This document shows, one piece after another, positions 33,618 through 41,763 of a stretch of 64,000 nucleotides of DNA (its first letter is position 1; each line of letters begins with the position of its first letter). The stretch comes from Paractinoplanes lichenicola. GTDB taxonomy: Bacteria; Actinomycetota; Actinomycetes; Mycobacteriales; Micromonosporaceae. The position numbers and the translations under genes are program-made. The notes under the pieces are model-generated. The model worked only from the letters and a program-made list of their open reading frames with translations, did not search any database and was not told where the DNA came from. The stretch is taken from assembly GCF_016785085.1 (NCBI RefSeq), contig NZ_JAENHO010000019.1:81175-145174 (forward strand). Direction: 5' to 3'.

Positions 33618-34179
33618 GGCCGGCCTCGACCCGGCGGCCGTGACCCTGGCCGCCGCCGCCCTGGCCGACGAGGTAGGCCTGCACAACGTGACGATGGGTG
33701 CCTTGGCTGAACGGCTTGGCGTGCGGGCGCCGTCGCTCTACAAACACATCGACTCCCAGGCCGACCTCAACCGGCGGATCGCCCTGCTGGTGGCCGAGGA
33801 ACTGGGCGACGAACTGCGCACGGCCCTACAGGGTCGCGCCGGCCGCGACGCCCTGGCGGCGGCGGCCCGCACGATGCGCGACTACATCATCAAGCACCCG
33901 GGCCGCTACGCGGCGACCGTGCGACTGGGCGTGACCGGGCCGGACGACCCGCTCGCCCTGGCCGGGGCGCGAGTGCTCGAATCGCTGGCCGCGGTGCTCT
34001 CGGGCTACAACATCGACCCGGCCGACACTGTGCACGCCCTGCGACTGCTGCGCAGCTTGTTCCACGGCTTCGCCACCATCGAGGCCCAGGGCGGCTTCGA
34101 AATGGATACAAACGTCGACGAAAGCTTCAACTGGCTAATCGACTTCGTCGACCGCGGCCTGTCCCTCAAATCGCAGTAG
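33610..34179 (+). CDS. TetR-family repressor (WHG-type C-terminal domain)
   Basis: 189 residues from GTG at 33610, overlapping the hydrolase stop by 8 bases. The N-terminal HTH contains EVGLHNVTMGALAERLGVRAPSLYKHIDSQADL. The C-terminal part, KHPGRYAATVRLG and LRLLRSLFHGFATIEAQGGF, matches the TetR_C WHG domain. It should bind the two GCTAACGG-n2-TTAGC palindromes and autoregulate the operon. Confidence 0.93.
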   Translation: MPRAGLDPAAVTLAAAALADEVGLHNVTMGALAERLGVRAPSLYKHIDSQADLNRRIALLVAEELGDELRTALQGRAGRDALAAAARTMRDYIIKHPGRYAATVRLGVTGPDDPLALAGARVLESLAAVLSGYNIDPADTVHALRLLRSLFHGFATIEAQGGFEMDTNVDESFNWLIDFVDRGLSLKSQ

Positions 34180-34183
34180 CGCT

Positions 34184-34324
34184 CTACTCTTCTTCGGCTA
34201 CTTCGCGGACATAGACGCCTACACCGGAGAGCGTCTCGGTGAGTCCCTTGACCCGAAGAATCAGCATCGCGCGGTCGATTACCGGCTCGGTGACCTCGTA
34301 CTGCTCGATCAGCTGACGTCGACT
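34184..34324 (-). pseudogene. GntR-type winged-helix fragment
   Basis: Only about 46 residues resemble a protein: RRQLIEQYEVTEPVIDRAM followed by LILRVKGLTETLSGVGVYVR. This is the second half of a GntR winged-helix DNA-binding domain (normally L-x-Y-x-V-S-x-x-T-V-x-x-A-L...GVG-T-F-V). The frame continues upstream to 34543 but crosses a tRNA-like sequence and a terminator, so that part is not real coding. GntR regulators are common in actinomycete integrative elements, and this may be a remnant. Confidence 0.55.
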
Positions 34325-34413
34325 CGCAGCGGGCCAGGCGGAGCTCCGGGCTTTCGCCTCTGCGCACTTTACCGCTCCGCTGCTCGCGGCTTCCTGACTT
34401 TCCCTGGCTCCGT

Positions 34414-34492
34414 TGAGGGCACAGGGGCTGTCTTCGTCGGTCTTGAAACGAGTATGGGGAAACTCATCATGGGCTCGAACCCACGCCCTCCG
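34414..34492 (+). pseudogene. Decayed tRNA-Ser(UGA) copy
   Basis: The plus strand around 34437-34492 reads GGTCTTGAAA (anticodon loop with TGA), GGGGAAACTC (variable arm), GGGCTCGAACCC (T-arm) and CGCCCTCCG (3' acceptor), closely matching the intact tRNA-Ser at 52.7 kb. A possible 5' acceptor strand GAGGGC lies at 34415-34420. The anticodon stem cannot pair and the D-arm is lost, so it is not functional. It probably marks an old integration site. Confidence 0.7.
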
Positions 34493-34511
34493 CACAATCT
34501 TGAACAGCGAG

Positions 34512-34560
34512 GACCCCCGTTGGCCTGCACGTGGGCAGACCAACGGGGGTCTCGGTTTTT
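34512..34560 (+). terminator. Strong rho-independent terminator
   Basis: A perfect 12-bp stem (GACCCCCGTTGG with CCAACGGGGGTC) encloses a 16-nt loop that itself holds a CTGC/GCAG mini-stem. It is followed by TCGGTTTTT. It sits 20 bases after the decayed tRNA-Ser and was probably its own terminator. Confidence 0.88.
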
Positions 34561-34702
34561 ACACGCGAGTCTCACGGGTTGCACCACGGGCTACTCGTTC
34601 TCTTGCCACGACAAGGCGCGAAAACGAAGCCCCCGCTCTTCACGGGTAGGGCGTGCGGCTTCTCGCCAGCTCCAAGGCCGCCCTCTTCGCGGACACTTCA
34701 AG

Positions 34703-36130
34703 TCAGGCCGCAGGCGCTTTGGCCGGCCGGCCGGGGCCAGGCTTACCGCTCACCAGTCCGATCGCTACCGCAGCCGCTCGTTCACCCAATGGGGCAAGCG
34801 CGCGGTCCTGCTGTGCGAGGTGGCGAAGAACCTTGTCGATAGCGGGTTGGTAGTTCGATCGAGTCGCGCCGCCGGTGCCGGCCCGCCAAGCTCCAGCCTT
34901 GTTGTCGTAGGCGGTCGACGCCAGGGTGCCCTCAAAGAAGTCGTGGACCATGATGCCCTCGCCACCTTCACCAGTCGCGTGACGCAGACTAGTCCGTTCC
35001 CAAGGCAACCGCGCTAGGCCGTCGACAACAAGCTGCGGGCTGAGGCCTTGAGACCTCCCAGCGGCGATCACGTTCGCGATGACATGAAGGCCCGCCGCGG
35101 ATGAGTGGACGTACTTCTTCTTGAAGTCGGCAGCGGTCAACGTGCCTGCGCTCATCTGCTTCCAGCCCGGGATGCGCTTATACGCATAGTCCAGAACCTT
35201 GACAACGTCTCGCCCGATGAGTTCGATCGCCGCGTCTTCGGTCAGGCCCTCGATCTTTGCCTTTGCGCCGACGATGTCCTTCAGCAGGCTCTCCCGCTGA
35301 TCCGGTGAGCGGTCTCGGACCCCAACCCCCGCCATGGAAGAGGCAGCTGATCGGACTGCCGCAGCCGGGTAGAGGGCTTCGAACTTGCGACCCTTCTGCT
35401 CAGCCAACTGGCGCGCAGCAGTCGTCGACAAGTAGGTCACTCGATCACTTAGCAGCTTCGACTGCCGGGTGACATAGATACCGAGACGGTTCTGAATCGT
35501 GCTCCGGTCCATGACTGCGATCAGGTCCGCAGAGATGGGCTTGGTGGAGCCCATCCGCACGAAGATCGTGCCAAGCGTCTCTGGGTCGTTCTCCAGAAGT
35601 ACGGTCATCTCAAGGGAGGTCTGCTCCAAAAGTTGGCGGAGCTCCAAATCGGGACCTTCCACCGCGTCCTTCACCTGCGGCCAGAGGTTAGTAGCCATGG
35701 CGATTCGGTGCTGACCATCCTCGACAATCGGGTTCGGCGCGCTCTCGTAAACCGTGACCTGTACGAGCCAGACGAACGGGGACATCTCCTTCAACTTCTC
35801 GACGTGACAGTCCGCCTCGGCCAAAGCGACCGTGAGGGTGCCGAGGTAGGGAAACTTCGTCGTTTTGACGCCTTCGACAATCTTCTTCCAGTGAGACTCA
35901 GTGATGTCGCGGTTACCTGGAAGGCTGTTGTTGTCGAGGTCGTAGTCGTGCCGGCTAAGAAGCCGGTTGAAGGTGAACCGCTCAGCCACCTCCTGAAAAG
36001 TGACCGGGAACGTGATCTTCTTCATCTCACCGGCCTGAGTGAGGAAGCCGACCTTCTGGAACTTGATACCCGACCGAATGTCTAGGGACTCGATCCAAGA
36101 GGTGTCCGTGGGCGCGCTGGTGTTGTACAA
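34703..36130 (-). CDS. DGQHR-domain (DndB-like) protein
   Basis: 475 residues. The motif PIVEDGQHRIAMATN at about 135-149 is the DGQHR signature of the DndB/ParB-Srx-like superfamily. Further support is GTIFVRMGSTKPISADLIAVMD, where DndB-like proteins have an analogous segment. DndB regulates phosphorothioate DNA modification, but no dnd genes are here, so it is an orphan. The TTG start has GGAGG 7 bases upstream. A palindrome GCGAACTATGTTCGC lies 20 bases before the start. Codon usage is less GC-biased than in the neighbours, consistent with transfer. Confidence 0.75.
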   Translation of the reverse strand: MYNTSAPTDTSWIESLDIRSGIKFQKVGFLTQAGEMKKITFPVTFQEVAERFTFNRLLSRHDYDLDNNSLPGNRDITESHWKKIVEGVKTTKFPYLGTLTVALAEADCHVEKLKEMSPFVWLVQVTVYESAPNPIVEDGQHRIAMATNLWPQVKDAVEGPDLELRQLLEQTSLEMTVLLENDPETLGTIFVRMGSTKPISADLIAVMDRSTIQNRLGIYVTRQSKLLSDRVTYLSTTAARQLAEQKGRKFEALYPAAAVRSAASSMAGVGVRDRSPDQRESLLKDIVGAKAKIEGLTEDAAIELIGRDVVKVLDYAYKRIPGWKQMSAGTLTAADFKKKYVHSSAAGLHVIANVIAAGRSQGLSPQLVVDGLARLPWERTSLRHATGEGGEGIMVHDFFEGTLASTAYDNKAGAWRAGTGGATRSNYQPAIDKVLRHLAQQDRALAPLGERAAAVAIGLVSGKPGPGRPAKAPAA

Positions 36131-36149
36131 GGGGTAACCTCCGAGATGT

Positions 36150-36164
36150 GCGAACTATGTTCGC
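36150..36164. promoter_or_regulatory. Palindrome upstream of the DGQHR gene
   Basis: GCGAACTATGTTCGC is a perfect 6+3+6 palindrome about 20 bases before the TTG start, a good operator position. It resembles the actinobacterial SOS box GAAC-N4-GTTC, but the spacer is 3 rather than 4 bases, so LexA binding is doubtful. It may be a site for autoregulation. Confidence 0.5.
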
Positions 36165-36317
36165 GCTTGTGCGGCCCGGCGAGTGCTTTGGCGAGTCTCG
36201 CGCCGGGCCGCGATCTTGACTGGCCTCGACCGTAGCAGCGGGAAATGGATCCGAAAATAGGCCTGGCCTATTTCTGAGCAGCAACCTTGAGGCTCGAGGG
36301 CGTTACGCTTAGCGACC

Positions 36318-36647
36318 TCAGTGATTTTGGTTTACCTCGACATCCAACCGGCTAGGCAGGGTCATCGGAGGGGCTGCCTCTACCACCAAACGCCGGACCC
36401 AGGCCGGCGCGGCGGGCAAATCGTCTTGACCGAACGTAGCGAGTCCCTCGGCAACCCGTGCTCGTCCATCTCGTCGCTTTAGGCCGCCATAGACGAAGGC
36501 TGTGTCGAACTTGAAGTCGACGTAGATCAGCCTCGCCGTATGCGGGATGATCAAGACTGCTCTCCGGTTGTGAACCGCTTCCAGTTCGGGCTCTCCGTTG
36601 ACCGCAAAGAAAAACTCAGTTTGACCGGTCAGCCACGTGACACTCAA
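36318..36647 (-). CDS. Small hypothetical protein in the island
   Basis: 109 residues starting at TTG (MSVTWLTGQTEFFFAVNGEP). It has alternating strands (RAVLIIPHTARLIYVDFKFD) and one helix, no signal peptide and no recognised motif. Composition is less GC-biased than flanking genes and it is co-directional with the DGQHR gene, with a 187-bp gap. The start is uncertain because only TTG is available. It may be a partial or foreign gene. Confidence 0.45.
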   Translation of the reverse strand: MSVTWLTGQTEFFFAVNGEPELEAVHNRRAVLIIPHTARLIYVDFKFDTAFVYGGLKRRDGRARVAEGLATFGQDDLPAAPAWVRRLVVEAAPPMTLPSRLDVEVNQNH

Positions 36648-36850
36648 GGAGAGGCCCTTCTCAGTTGTCCGCGTATGCCCATACAGGCTCCGTTACCACC
36701 TCCGGCATGGTCGGCGGACACGTCGCTGGGTTGAGGGTTCAGGCCTTCGCAATGACTTCTAGCTGAGCAGTTGTTAGCGCGTCAACGTGCGGCTTCCGCT
36801 CGATCGCCGAGGTCCGAGACCGGAATCTCGGCCCATGCGCAGCGACGGCA

Positions 36851-37582
36851 TCAGCGTGGGCTCAGCAGGCAGAACTCGTTGCCTTCGGGGTCGGCCAGCA
36901 CCCGCCACGGGACGTCTGCGATGCCAAGGTCCACGGCGCCGAGGGACTGGAGTCGCGAGACTTCGGCGTCGAAGTCGGCGTCGGCGTACGGGCGGAGGTC
37001 GAGGTGCACGCGGTTCCACACCGTCTTCTCATCCGGCGTCCGGACGAATTCGAGGTACGGCCCGACGCCCGCGGATGAGCGCATTGAGGCACCCTGGTCG
37101 GTGACCGAGTGCACCTGCCAGTCGATGGCCTGCGCCCACCAGCCGGCCATCGCCCGCGGGTCGGCGCAGTCGACCACGATCGCGGCGATCGGGCCGGTGT
37201 CCTGATAGATGGCCCGCGGTTCGAGCACGCAGAACTCGTTGCCCGCGGGGTCGGCCAGGACGACCCAGGGCACGTCCTTCTGCCCCACGTCGACCGGCGT
37301 CGCGCCGAGCTCCTGCAGCCGGGCCACGAGAGCGGCCTGGTGTGAAGGCGACGTCGTGGCCAGGTCGATGTGTACGCGGTTCTTGACCGTCTTGGGTTCC
37401 GGCGCGGCGACGATGTCGATGAAGAGGGCGTGCGGGTCGGGGTAGGGCAGGCCCGGCGGCTCGAGGTTGATCACGCCGGGGCCCTCGCTGTCGACGCCCC
37501 AGCCCAGGGCCTCCGCCCAGAATCGGCCCGCGGCCGCCTCGTCGGGAGCCTTCATGTTGATCTGCACCAGCCGGGTCGCCAT
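36851..37582 (-). CDS. Two-domain VOC (glyoxalase-fold) protein
   Basis: 243 residues with two tandem VOC modules (about 1-120 and 125-243). Each ends with a near-identical strand, WVVLADPAGNEFCVLEPR and WRVLADPEGNEFCLLSPR, with a Glu at the metal-ligand position. RVHIDLATTSPSHQAA and RVHLDLRPYADADFD carry the paired His ligand. It may act as a dioxygenase-type or resistance protein; the specific reaction is unknown. Chromosomal codon usage resumes here, marking the island end. Confidence 0.88.
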   Translation of the reverse strand: MATRLVQINMKAPDEAAAGRFWAEALGWGVDSEGPGVINLEPPGLPYPDPHALFIDIVAAPEPKTVKNRVHIDLATTSPSHQAALVARLQELGATPVDVGQKDVPWVVLADPAGNEFCVLEPRAIYQDTGPIAAIVVDCADPRAMAGWWAQAIDWQVHSVTDQGASMRSSAGVGPYLEFVRTPDEKTVWNRVHLDLRPYADADFDAEVSRLQSLGAVDLGIADVPWRVLADPEGNEFCLLSPR

Positions 37583-37643
37583 AAGCAGATCTAAGCAGGC
37601 CGCAGCAGCTTGATCCGCACCAGCGCGGTCGATACGAGCTGAT

Positions 37644-38081
37644 TTAGGCAGGCCGCAGCAGCACTCGGGGGCCTGTGCCGTCGGCGGCCAGGGCGTCGTC
37701 GGGGTTGATGAGTTTGCAGCGGTGCAGCGAGAGGCAGCCGCAGCCGATGCAGCCGGAGAGGTCGTCGCGCAGGCGCTGCATCAGCATGATCTTCTCGTCG
37801 AGCCGGTGCCGCCAGCGGTCGGACAGCTGGGCCCAGTCGGCGCGGGTGGGCGTACGGTTCTCGGGCAGTTCGGCCAGCGCCGCGCGGATCTCGTCGAGGG
37901 AGACGCCGACCTGCTGGGCGATCCGGATGAAGGCGACCCGGCGCAGCTCGGCCCGCTCGTAGCGGCGCTGGTTACCGGTCGTGCGGGTGGAGCGGATCAG
38001 GCCTTCGCGTTCGTAGTAGCGCAGGGCGGACGGCGCCACCCCGCTGCGGGCCGCGAAGTCCCCGATGGTGAGTGTTTCCAC
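37644..38081 (-). CDS. soxR: Redox-sensing MerR-family regulator SoxR
   Basis: 145 residues from GTG (VETLTIGDFAARSGV). The HTH is GDFAARSGVAPSALRYYEREGLI. The C-terminal CIGCGCLSLHRC gives the exact C-x2-C-x-C-x5-C [2Fe-2S] cluster motif of SoxR. In actinobacteria SoxR responds to redox-active metabolites and activates quinone or efflux genes. A perfect 16-bp palindrome lies between its start and the divergent transketolase genes, so these are its probable targets. Confidence 0.95.
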   Translation of the reverse strand: METLTIGDFAARSGVAPSALRYYEREGLIRSTRTTGNQRRYERAELRRVAFIRIAQQVGVSLDEIRAALAELPENRTPTRADWAQLSDRWRHRLDEKIMLMQRLRDDLSGCIGCGCLSLHRCKLINPDDALAADGTGPRVLLRPA

Positions 38082-38094
38082 GGCCGTCCTTGAG

Positions 38095-38110
38095 TTGAAG
38101 TGAACTTCAA
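38095..38110. promoter_or_regulatory. Probable SoxR operator
   Basis: TTGAAGT-GA-ACTTCAA is a perfect 7+2+7 palindrome in the 45-bp gap between soxR (start 38081) and the transketolase gene (start 38127). MerR-family activators bind such sites in an overlong promoter spacer. I could not fix the -35/-10 pair with confidence because the gap is so short. Confidence 0.65.
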
Positions 38111-38126
38111 GTTGCACTCTAACCCC

Positions 38127-38807
38127 ATGACAGCGACAGCAGTGCACACCGACCGGCTCGGCCCCCTGCTGCAACGCATCACGGGGGACCGAAAACACTT
38201 ACCGAGCGCCCATTCGACCCTGGACGTGCTGTGGGTGCTCTACGACCGCGTGCTGCGGATCACGCCGGACACCGTCGACGCACCCGACCGCGACCGCTTC
38301 CTGCTCTCCAAGGGGCACGGCCCGGCCGCCTACTACGCCGTGCTGGCGGCCAAGGGGTTCTTCCCCGAATCGTGGCTCGACGACCTCGGCGGGTGGGACA
38401 GCCCGCTCGGCCACCACCCCGACCGCGTCACCATCCCGGGCGTCGAGATCGGCACCGGGTCACTCGGGCACGGGCTCGGGCTGGGCGTGGGTGTCGTGCT
38501 CGGCCTGCGCGCCCAAGGCTTCACCCGTACGCGGACCTTCGTGCTGCTGGGTGACGCCGAGCTCGACGAGGGCTCCAACCACGAGGCCATCGCGTACGCC
38601 GCCGCGACGCACCTGCCGATCACGGCGATCGTCATCGACAACCAGTCGTCGACCCACGGCTGGCCGGGTGGGATCGCGGCCCGCTTCCCGGGCTGGGACG
38701 TCTCCGTTGTGGACGGACGCGACCGGGACCGGCTGGAACGCGCGCTGAAGCCGCGGCACGACCGCCCCAACCTGGTCGTGGCCACCGTCGAACGCAAGGG
38801 GAGCTGA
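38127..38807 (+). CDS. Transketolase, N-terminal subunit
   Basis: 226 residues (MTATAVHTDRLGPLLQRITG). TPP-binding elements are LLSKGHGPAAYYAVLAAKGF, GTGSLGHGLGLGVGVVLGL and GDAELDEGSNHEA followed by VIDNQSS. It corresponds to the first half of transketolase; the second half is encoded by the next gene after 6 bases. Together they would move two-carbon units between sugar phosphates. Split forms are often found in specialised pathways. An upstream ATG (38100) overlaps the operator and is unlikely. Confidence 0.93.
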   Translation: MTATAVHTDRLGPLLQRITGDRKHLPSAHSTLDVLWVLYDRVLRITPDTVDAPDRDRFLLSKGHGPAAYYAVLAAKGFFPESWLDDLGGWDSPLGHHPDRVTIPGVEIGTGSLGHGLGLGVGVVLGLRAQGFTRTRTFVLLGDAELDEGSNHEAIAYAAATHLPITAIVIDNQSSTHGWPGGIAARFPGWDVSVVDGRDRDRLERALKPRHDRPNLVVATVERKGS

Positions 38808-38813
38808 GCCGAG

Positions 38814-39686
38814 ATGATGAGGGAAACGTTCGTCGCGACCACGACCGCGCTGCTCGACGAGGACCCGCGGACGGCGCTGGTGCTGGCCGACATCTCCGCC
38901 GAGGCGTTCGCCCCCGCGCGCCGCCGCCACCCCGACCGGGTGCTCAACGTGGGCATCCGCGAGCAGCTGATGACGGGTGTCGCGGGTGGGCTGGCGCTCA
39001 CCGGGCTGCGGCCCTACCTGCACTCGTACGCCCCCTTCGCGGTCGACCGGGCGTACGAGCAATTGAAGCTCGATCTTGGCCACCAGGACACGGGGGCCGT
39101 GGTGGTCAGCATCGGCGGCTCGTACGACGCGTCGGAGGAGGGCTACACGCACCAGTCACCGGGCGACGTCGCGCTGCTCGACACGCTCGACGGCTGGACC
39201 GTGCACGTGCCGGGGCATCACGACGAGGTGCCGGCGATGCTGCGCGCGGCGGCCCGGCACGACGACCGGGTCTACGTGCGGCTCGGCGTGCAGGAGAACG
39301 ACCGCGCCCACCCCGACGGCGGCCGGCTGCGCGTGCTGCGCCGGGGTGGCCCGCTGGTGGTGGCGGTCGGGCCGATGCTCGACCCGGTGCTCGAGGCCAC
39401 GACCGGGCTCGACGTCACGGTGGCGTACACGAACACGCCACGCCCGCTCGACGCCGACGGCCTGCGCGTGCTCACCGAGAGCGAGGTCGTGATGGTCGAG
39501 CCGTATCTGGCCGGCACCTCGGCCGCCGCGGTCAGCAGCGCGCTGGAGGGACTGCCGCACCGGGTCATGCACCTGGGTGTCGGGCGCCGGGAGGTCCGGC
39601 GCTACGGCAACTGGCGCGACCACGCGCGGGAGCACGGCCTCGACGCGCCCGGCTTACGAGCGTCGATCGTGGACTTTCTCGCCTAA
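38814..39686 (+). CDS. Transketolase, C-terminal subunit
   Basis: 290 residues, the pyrimidine-binding and C-terminal domains. VLADISAEAF, RVLNVGIREQLMTGVAGGLALTG (with the conserved Glu contacting the TPP aminopyrimidine) and HQSPGDVALLDTLDG are typical. The gene lies 6 bases after the N-terminal subunit, so both form a heteromeric enzyme. The GREQ/GIREQ motif is shared with DXS and transketolase; DXS is excluded by the split layout and length. Confidence 0.92.
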   Translation: MMRETFVATTTALLDEDPRTALVLADISAEAFAPARRRHPDRVLNVGIREQLMTGVAGGLALTGLRPYLHSYAPFAVDRAYEQLKLDLGHQDTGAVVVSIGGSYDASEEGYTHQSPGDVALLDTLDGWTVHVPGHHDEVPAMLRAAARHDDRVYVRLGVQENDRAHPDGGRLRVLRRGGPLVVAVGPMLDPVLEATTGLDVTVAYTNTPRPLDADGLRVLTESEVVMVEPYLAGTSAAAVSSALEGLPHRVMHLGVGRREVRRYGNWRDHAREHGLDAPGLRASIVDFLA

Positions 39687-39691
39687 AAACG

Positions 39692-40129
39692 TCAGGCGGC
39701 CAGGGCGTGCCTGGCGTGGAACACCTCACGCAGGCGCCCGTCCATATGACGTACGGCCTCGGGGTTGCTCAGCCGCAGCCGGAACCGCTCGCGCACCCCG
39801 TCGACCGCCGTCGCGGCCAACTCGAGGGCCGAGCGGGACGCCGTCGGGCTCCACGAGACGTTGCTCAGGTGCCGCAGGTTGGTGTTGAGGTGCAGCCGCA
39901 ACCGGTGCAGCACCTTCGTCTCCTGCGTCACCACGAGCCGCCGATGCGTCAGCACCAGCATGAACTCGCCGGAGAGGGGCGCCTCGGGGCGCTGACATCG
40001 GCCGACCAGCACGGTCGACTCGTCGGGCTCGACGCAGCGCCGGAAGATGGGCATGTGCCGGCTGACGGTCGGGATGGCGACACCGGCCTCGGCCGCGGCG
40101 GGGAGGAACGTACGGGAAAACACGTCCAT
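39692..40129 (-). CDS. Hypothetical protein
   Basis: About 145 residues from MDVFSRTFLPAAAEAGVAIP. A middle strand region, GEFMLVLTHRRLVVTQETKVLHRLRLHLNTNLRHL, resembles a bacterial PH-like segment (strand-turn-strand with TxxRLxxT). No membrane segment or catalytic motif is visible. The start is uncertain because no good ribosome binding site is seen. Convergent with the transketolase pair (5 bases between stops). Confidence 0.6.
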   Translation of the reverse strand: MDVFSRTFLPAAAEAGVAIPTVSRHMPIFRRCVEPDESTVLVGRCQRPEAPLSGEFMLVLTHRRLVVTQETKVLHRLRLHLNTNLRHLSNVSWSPTASRSALELAATAVDGVRERFRLRLSNPEAVRHMDGRLREVFHARHALAA

Positions 40130-40187
40130 GTGGCGTTTAACGGCGACCACTCGGGGAAGTCGCTGCCGCCGGGCGATGAATGTCGAA

Positions 40188-41318
40188 TTACAAAGCCTCG
40201 ACAATCGTGGCGTTCGCCATGCCGGCGCCCTCACACATCGTTTGCAGGCCGTATCGCAGGCCGGACTGTCGCATGTGGTGCAGCATCGTCGTCATGATGC
40301 GCGCGCCGGATGCCCCCAGCGGGTGACCCAGGGCGATCGCCCCGCCCCGCGGATTCATCCGGGCGCGGTCGGCGCCGGTCTCGGCCAGCCAGGCCAGCGG
40401 CACCGGCGCGAACGCCTCGTTCACCTCGTACACGCCGAGGTCATCGATCTTCAGGCCGGCCCGGGCCAGCACCTTCGCGGTGGCCGGGATCGGCGCGGTC
40501 AGCACGATCACCGGGTCGTCGGCGGCGATCACCGCGGTGTGCACGCGGGCCAGCGGGCGCAGGCCGTGCGCGGCGGCCCACTCCGAGGTCGTGACGGCCA
40601 GGGCCGCGGCGCCGTCGGAGATCTGCGAGGCCGTGCCCGCGGTGATCCGGCCGCCGTCACGGAACGGGGTCTTGAGCCCGGCCAGCTTCTCGAGCGTCGT
40701 GTCGCGGCGGATGCCCTCGTCGCGCTTCACACCGGCCAGCGGCTCGATCTCGGCGTCGAACTCGCCCGCATCCTGCGCGCGGGCGGCCGCGGCGTGGCTG
40801 GAGAGCGCGAACTCCTCGAGCTGGGACCGCGAGAAACCCCAGCGCTCGGCCACCATCTCGGCGCCGACGCCCTGGTTGAAGAAGTCGACGCCATATCGGG
40901 TCCGAAGCGTTTCCCCGTACGGGTCGGCGTCCTGCCCGCTCGAGCCCATGGGCACCCGGGTCATCGACTCGACGCCGCCCGCCACGACCAGGTCGGCCTG
41001 CCCGGAGATCACCGTCGCGGCCGCGAAGTGCAGCGCCTGCTGACTGGAACCGCACTGCCGGTCGATGGTCGTGCCCGGCACCGCCTCGGGCCAGCCGGCC
41101 GCCAGCACGGCATTGCGCCCGATGTTCCACGACTGCTCGGCGACCTGGGAGACACAGCCCCACATCACGTCGTCGACGTCGGCCGGGTCGAAACCCGTAC
41201 GCTCGGACAGGGCCCGCAGCACGTGCGCCGACAAATCGACCGGGTGCACACCGGCCAGGCCGCCGTTGCGCCGGCCGATCGGGGTTCGGACAGCTCCGAC
41301 GATCACCGCATCACGCAT
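40188..41318 (-). CDS. Acetyl-CoA acetyltransferase (thiolase)
   Basis: 376 residues starting MRDAVIVGAVRTPIGRRNGG. The acyl-carrying C89 lies in TIDRQCGSSQQALHFAA, and the second active site includes GHPLGASGARIMTTML and LQTMCEGAGMANATIVE. The protein can cleave or form acetoacetyl- or longer 3-ketoacyl-CoA. No beta-oxidation partners are adjacent, so the exact pathway is open. The ATG 26 codons downstream of the longest frame is the conserved start. Confidence 0.95.
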   Translation of the reverse strand: MRDAVIVGAVRTPIGRRNGGLAGVHPVDLSAHVLRALSERTGFDPADVDDVMWGCVSQVAEQSWNIGRNAVLAAGWPEAVPGTTIDRQCGSSQQALHFAAATVISGQADLVVAGGVESMTRVPMGSSGQDADPYGETLRTRYGVDFFNQGVGAEMVAERWGFSRSQLEEFALSSHAAAARAQDAGEFDAEIEPLAGVKRDEGIRRDTTLEKLAGLKTPFRDGGRITAGTASQISDGAAALAVTTSEWAAAHGLRPLARVHTAVIAADDPVIVLTAPIPATAKVLARAGLKIDDLGVYEVNEAFAPVPLAWLAETGADRARMNPRGGAIALGHPLGASGARIMTTMLHHMRQSGLRYGLQTMCEGAGMANATIVEAL

Positions 41319-41352
41319 GGGTCGACGGTAGCCCGACTGCCATAGTGGTGGC

Positions 41353-41763
41353 ATGCAGTGGCGGATCAAGCCTGTTCTTCCGGTCAGCAAACTCATCGCC
41401 GCGGTCGCCGTGGCCGTGCTCGCGTTCGCCTTCGCCGGCCGCGACCCGGTGCGCTGGGTTCTCGCGGCGGTGCTCGTGCTGGCCCTGCTGCTGTGGGCGC
41501 TGCGCGACGTGCTGCGTCCGGTGCGCCTGGCCGCCGACGCGGAGGGCGTGACGGTGGTGACCGGGTTCCTGGGCCGGCGCCGGGTCGGGTGGGCCCAGAT
41601 CGAACGCGTACGGGTCGACCGCCGCAGCCACCGGGGCCTGCGCAGCGAATACCTGGAGCTGGACGCGGGCGACGCGATCTATCTGTTCAGCGCTAACGAC
41701 CTGGGCGAGCTCCCCGAGGACGTGGCCACCGCGCTGGCCGACCTGCGACTCAGCCCCGCCTAA
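41353..41763 (+). CDS. PH-domain membrane protein
   Basis: 136 residues. Two transmembrane helices (about 12-29 and 34-48) are followed by a bacterial PH-like domain: VRLAADAEGVTVVTGFLGRRRVGWAQIERVRV and SEYLELDAGDAIYLFSANDL. This is the DUF/bPH_6 type found throughout actinobacteria. The role is unknown. Convergent with the rhomboid gene, overlapping its stop codon by 4 bases. Confidence 0.87.
   Translation: MQWRIKPVLPVSKLIAAVAVAVLAFAFAGRDPVRWVLAAVLVLALLLWALRDVLRPVRLAADAEGVTVVTGFLGRRRVGWAQIERVRVDRRSHRGLRSEYLELDAGDAIYLFSANDLGELPEDVATALADLRLSPA

Noticed and set aside
34414..34492. Functional tRNA-Ser gene
   Set aside because: The T-arm and 3' acceptor are intact, but the anticodon stem cannot pair around a 7-nt loop and the D-arm is lost.
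34184..34543. Full-length 119-residue protein
   Set aside because: The upstream part of the frame is the complement of a tRNA-like sequence and a strong terminator; only the last ~46 residues look like a protein domain.
36150..36164. Standard LexA/SOS box
   Set aside because: The palindrome has a 3-base spacer rather than the required 4 between GAAC and GTTC.
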